Assembly: GCF_001975705.1 (NCBI RefSeq)
Contig: NZ_CP015093.1
Coordinates: 2,170,001-2,234,000 of the forward strand
Source: Salipiger abyssi
GTDB taxonomy: Bacteria; Pseudomonadota; Alphaproteobacteria; Rhodobacterales; Rhodobacteraceae
Direction: 5' to 3'
DNA: 64,000 bases
Both the position numbers and the translations under genes were made by a program. Position 1 is the first letter of the stretch; each line of letters starts with the position of its first letter. Positions 63,726 to 64,000 of this stretch are shown one piece after another. The notes under the pieces are model-generated. The model was not told the origin of the DNA. It was given only the letters and a program-made list of their open reading frames with translations, and did no database searches.

Positions 63726-64000
63726 ATGTGTCAGGTCTTTACGGGGCAGGATCCGCAGCGCTACGCCTCGGAGACGCGGCGGCTGCGACTGAACGGTCAG
63801 AGCACCAGCATCCGGCTGGAAAACGCCTTTTGGGCCATCCTCGACGAGATCGCCGCGCGCGAGGGCGTCAGCACGCCCGCCTTCCTGTCGACCCTGCATG
63901 CGGAGGTGCTGGAGCAGCGCGGCGAGCCGGAAAACTTCACCTCGCTGCTGCGCTGCGCCTGTCTTGCCTTTGTCGAGACGGCGCCCGACCGGGCGCAGCG
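63726..64000 (+). CDS. ribbon-helix-helix domain protein (partial)
   Basis: 91 codons before the window ends. RRLRLNGQSTSIRLENAFWA and ILDEIAAREGVSTPAFLSTL form an RHH_4-type domain (strand, then two helices). GAGGGGC upstream of ATG 63726. Short proteins of this type are common in Rhodobacterales chromosomes and are presumed DNA-binding regulators. The C-terminus is outside the window. Confidence 0.8.
   Translation, partial: MCQVFTGQDPQRYASETRRLRLNGQSTSIRLENAFWAILDEIAAREGVSTPAFLSTLHAEVLEQRGEPENFTSLLRCACLAFVETAPDRAQ

Noticed and set aside
1..64000. CRISPR array, rRNA, insertion sequence or integrase
   Set aside because: No regularly spaced direct repeats with unique spacers, no rRNA motifs, and no transposase or integrase-like ORF were found; the integrase is presumably left of the window.

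Overview
The window is high-GC alphaproteobacterial DNA, most likely from a Rhodobacterales (Roseobacter/Salipiger-like) chromosome. The clues are the ispH-lysE-DUF3429-methyltransferase-rnhA-TRIC gene run, a tandem trio of peptide deformylases, an oxyR with both redox cysteines, the GTA-like tail chaperone, and a GAGTATTTGCCGGAAAGATG intergenic motif that I recall as common in this group. The genus cannot be fixed from the sequence alone.

Positions 1 to about 43.3 kb are the right-hand part of a temperate, HK97-type siphovirus prophage; its left end, with the integrase, lies outside the window. A leftward early operon (1-4134) encodes a PP-loop enzyme fragment, small proteins, an HNH/DUF968-like protein, NinB and a Sak4-like ATPase, mostly joined by 1-4 bp overlaps. 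A control region (4.2-6.4 kb) holds a short XRE repressor, a Cro-like protein and matching 19-bp operators (RGTACA-N7-TGTACY), each filling the spacer of a leftward or a rightward promoter. A rightward early operon follows (6.5-14.1 kb): CII-like regulator, DNA methyltransferase, HTH proteins, HNH and DUF1064 nucleases, DnaB-like helicase and an O-like initiator whose gene contains iteron-like repeats. After a structured, gene-poor stretch (14.1-14.9 kb) comes an HNH/P-loop fusion, then terminase, protease, capsid, portal, connectors, tail, tailspike and lysis genes (15.9-43.3 kb).

The most striking feature of the phage is a P22 immI-like cassette (23.9-26.7 kb) placed inside the head-tail operon. 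It has two Arc/Mnt-type ribbon-helix-helix repressors, a P22-type antirepressor, a second (Bro-N) antirepressor, a Tat-signal protein and a small Sec-signal protein, with three palindromic operators in the divergent control region. The main repressor lacks a self-cleaving peptidase domain, so antirepressors may be what induces this prophage.

From 43.5 kb the DNA is host chromosome: a SAM methyltransferase, an MltB-like lipoprotein transglycosylase, a 971-residue RTX protein with three near-identical lectin-like repeats, an RND efflux pair, a REP-type palindromic element, three deformylases (the last lacking catalytic residues), a PatB/MalY aminotransferase, the ispH operon, an AcoR-like sigma-54 activator, an uncharacterised gene divergent from oxyR, and a ribbon-helix-helix protein cut by the window edge.
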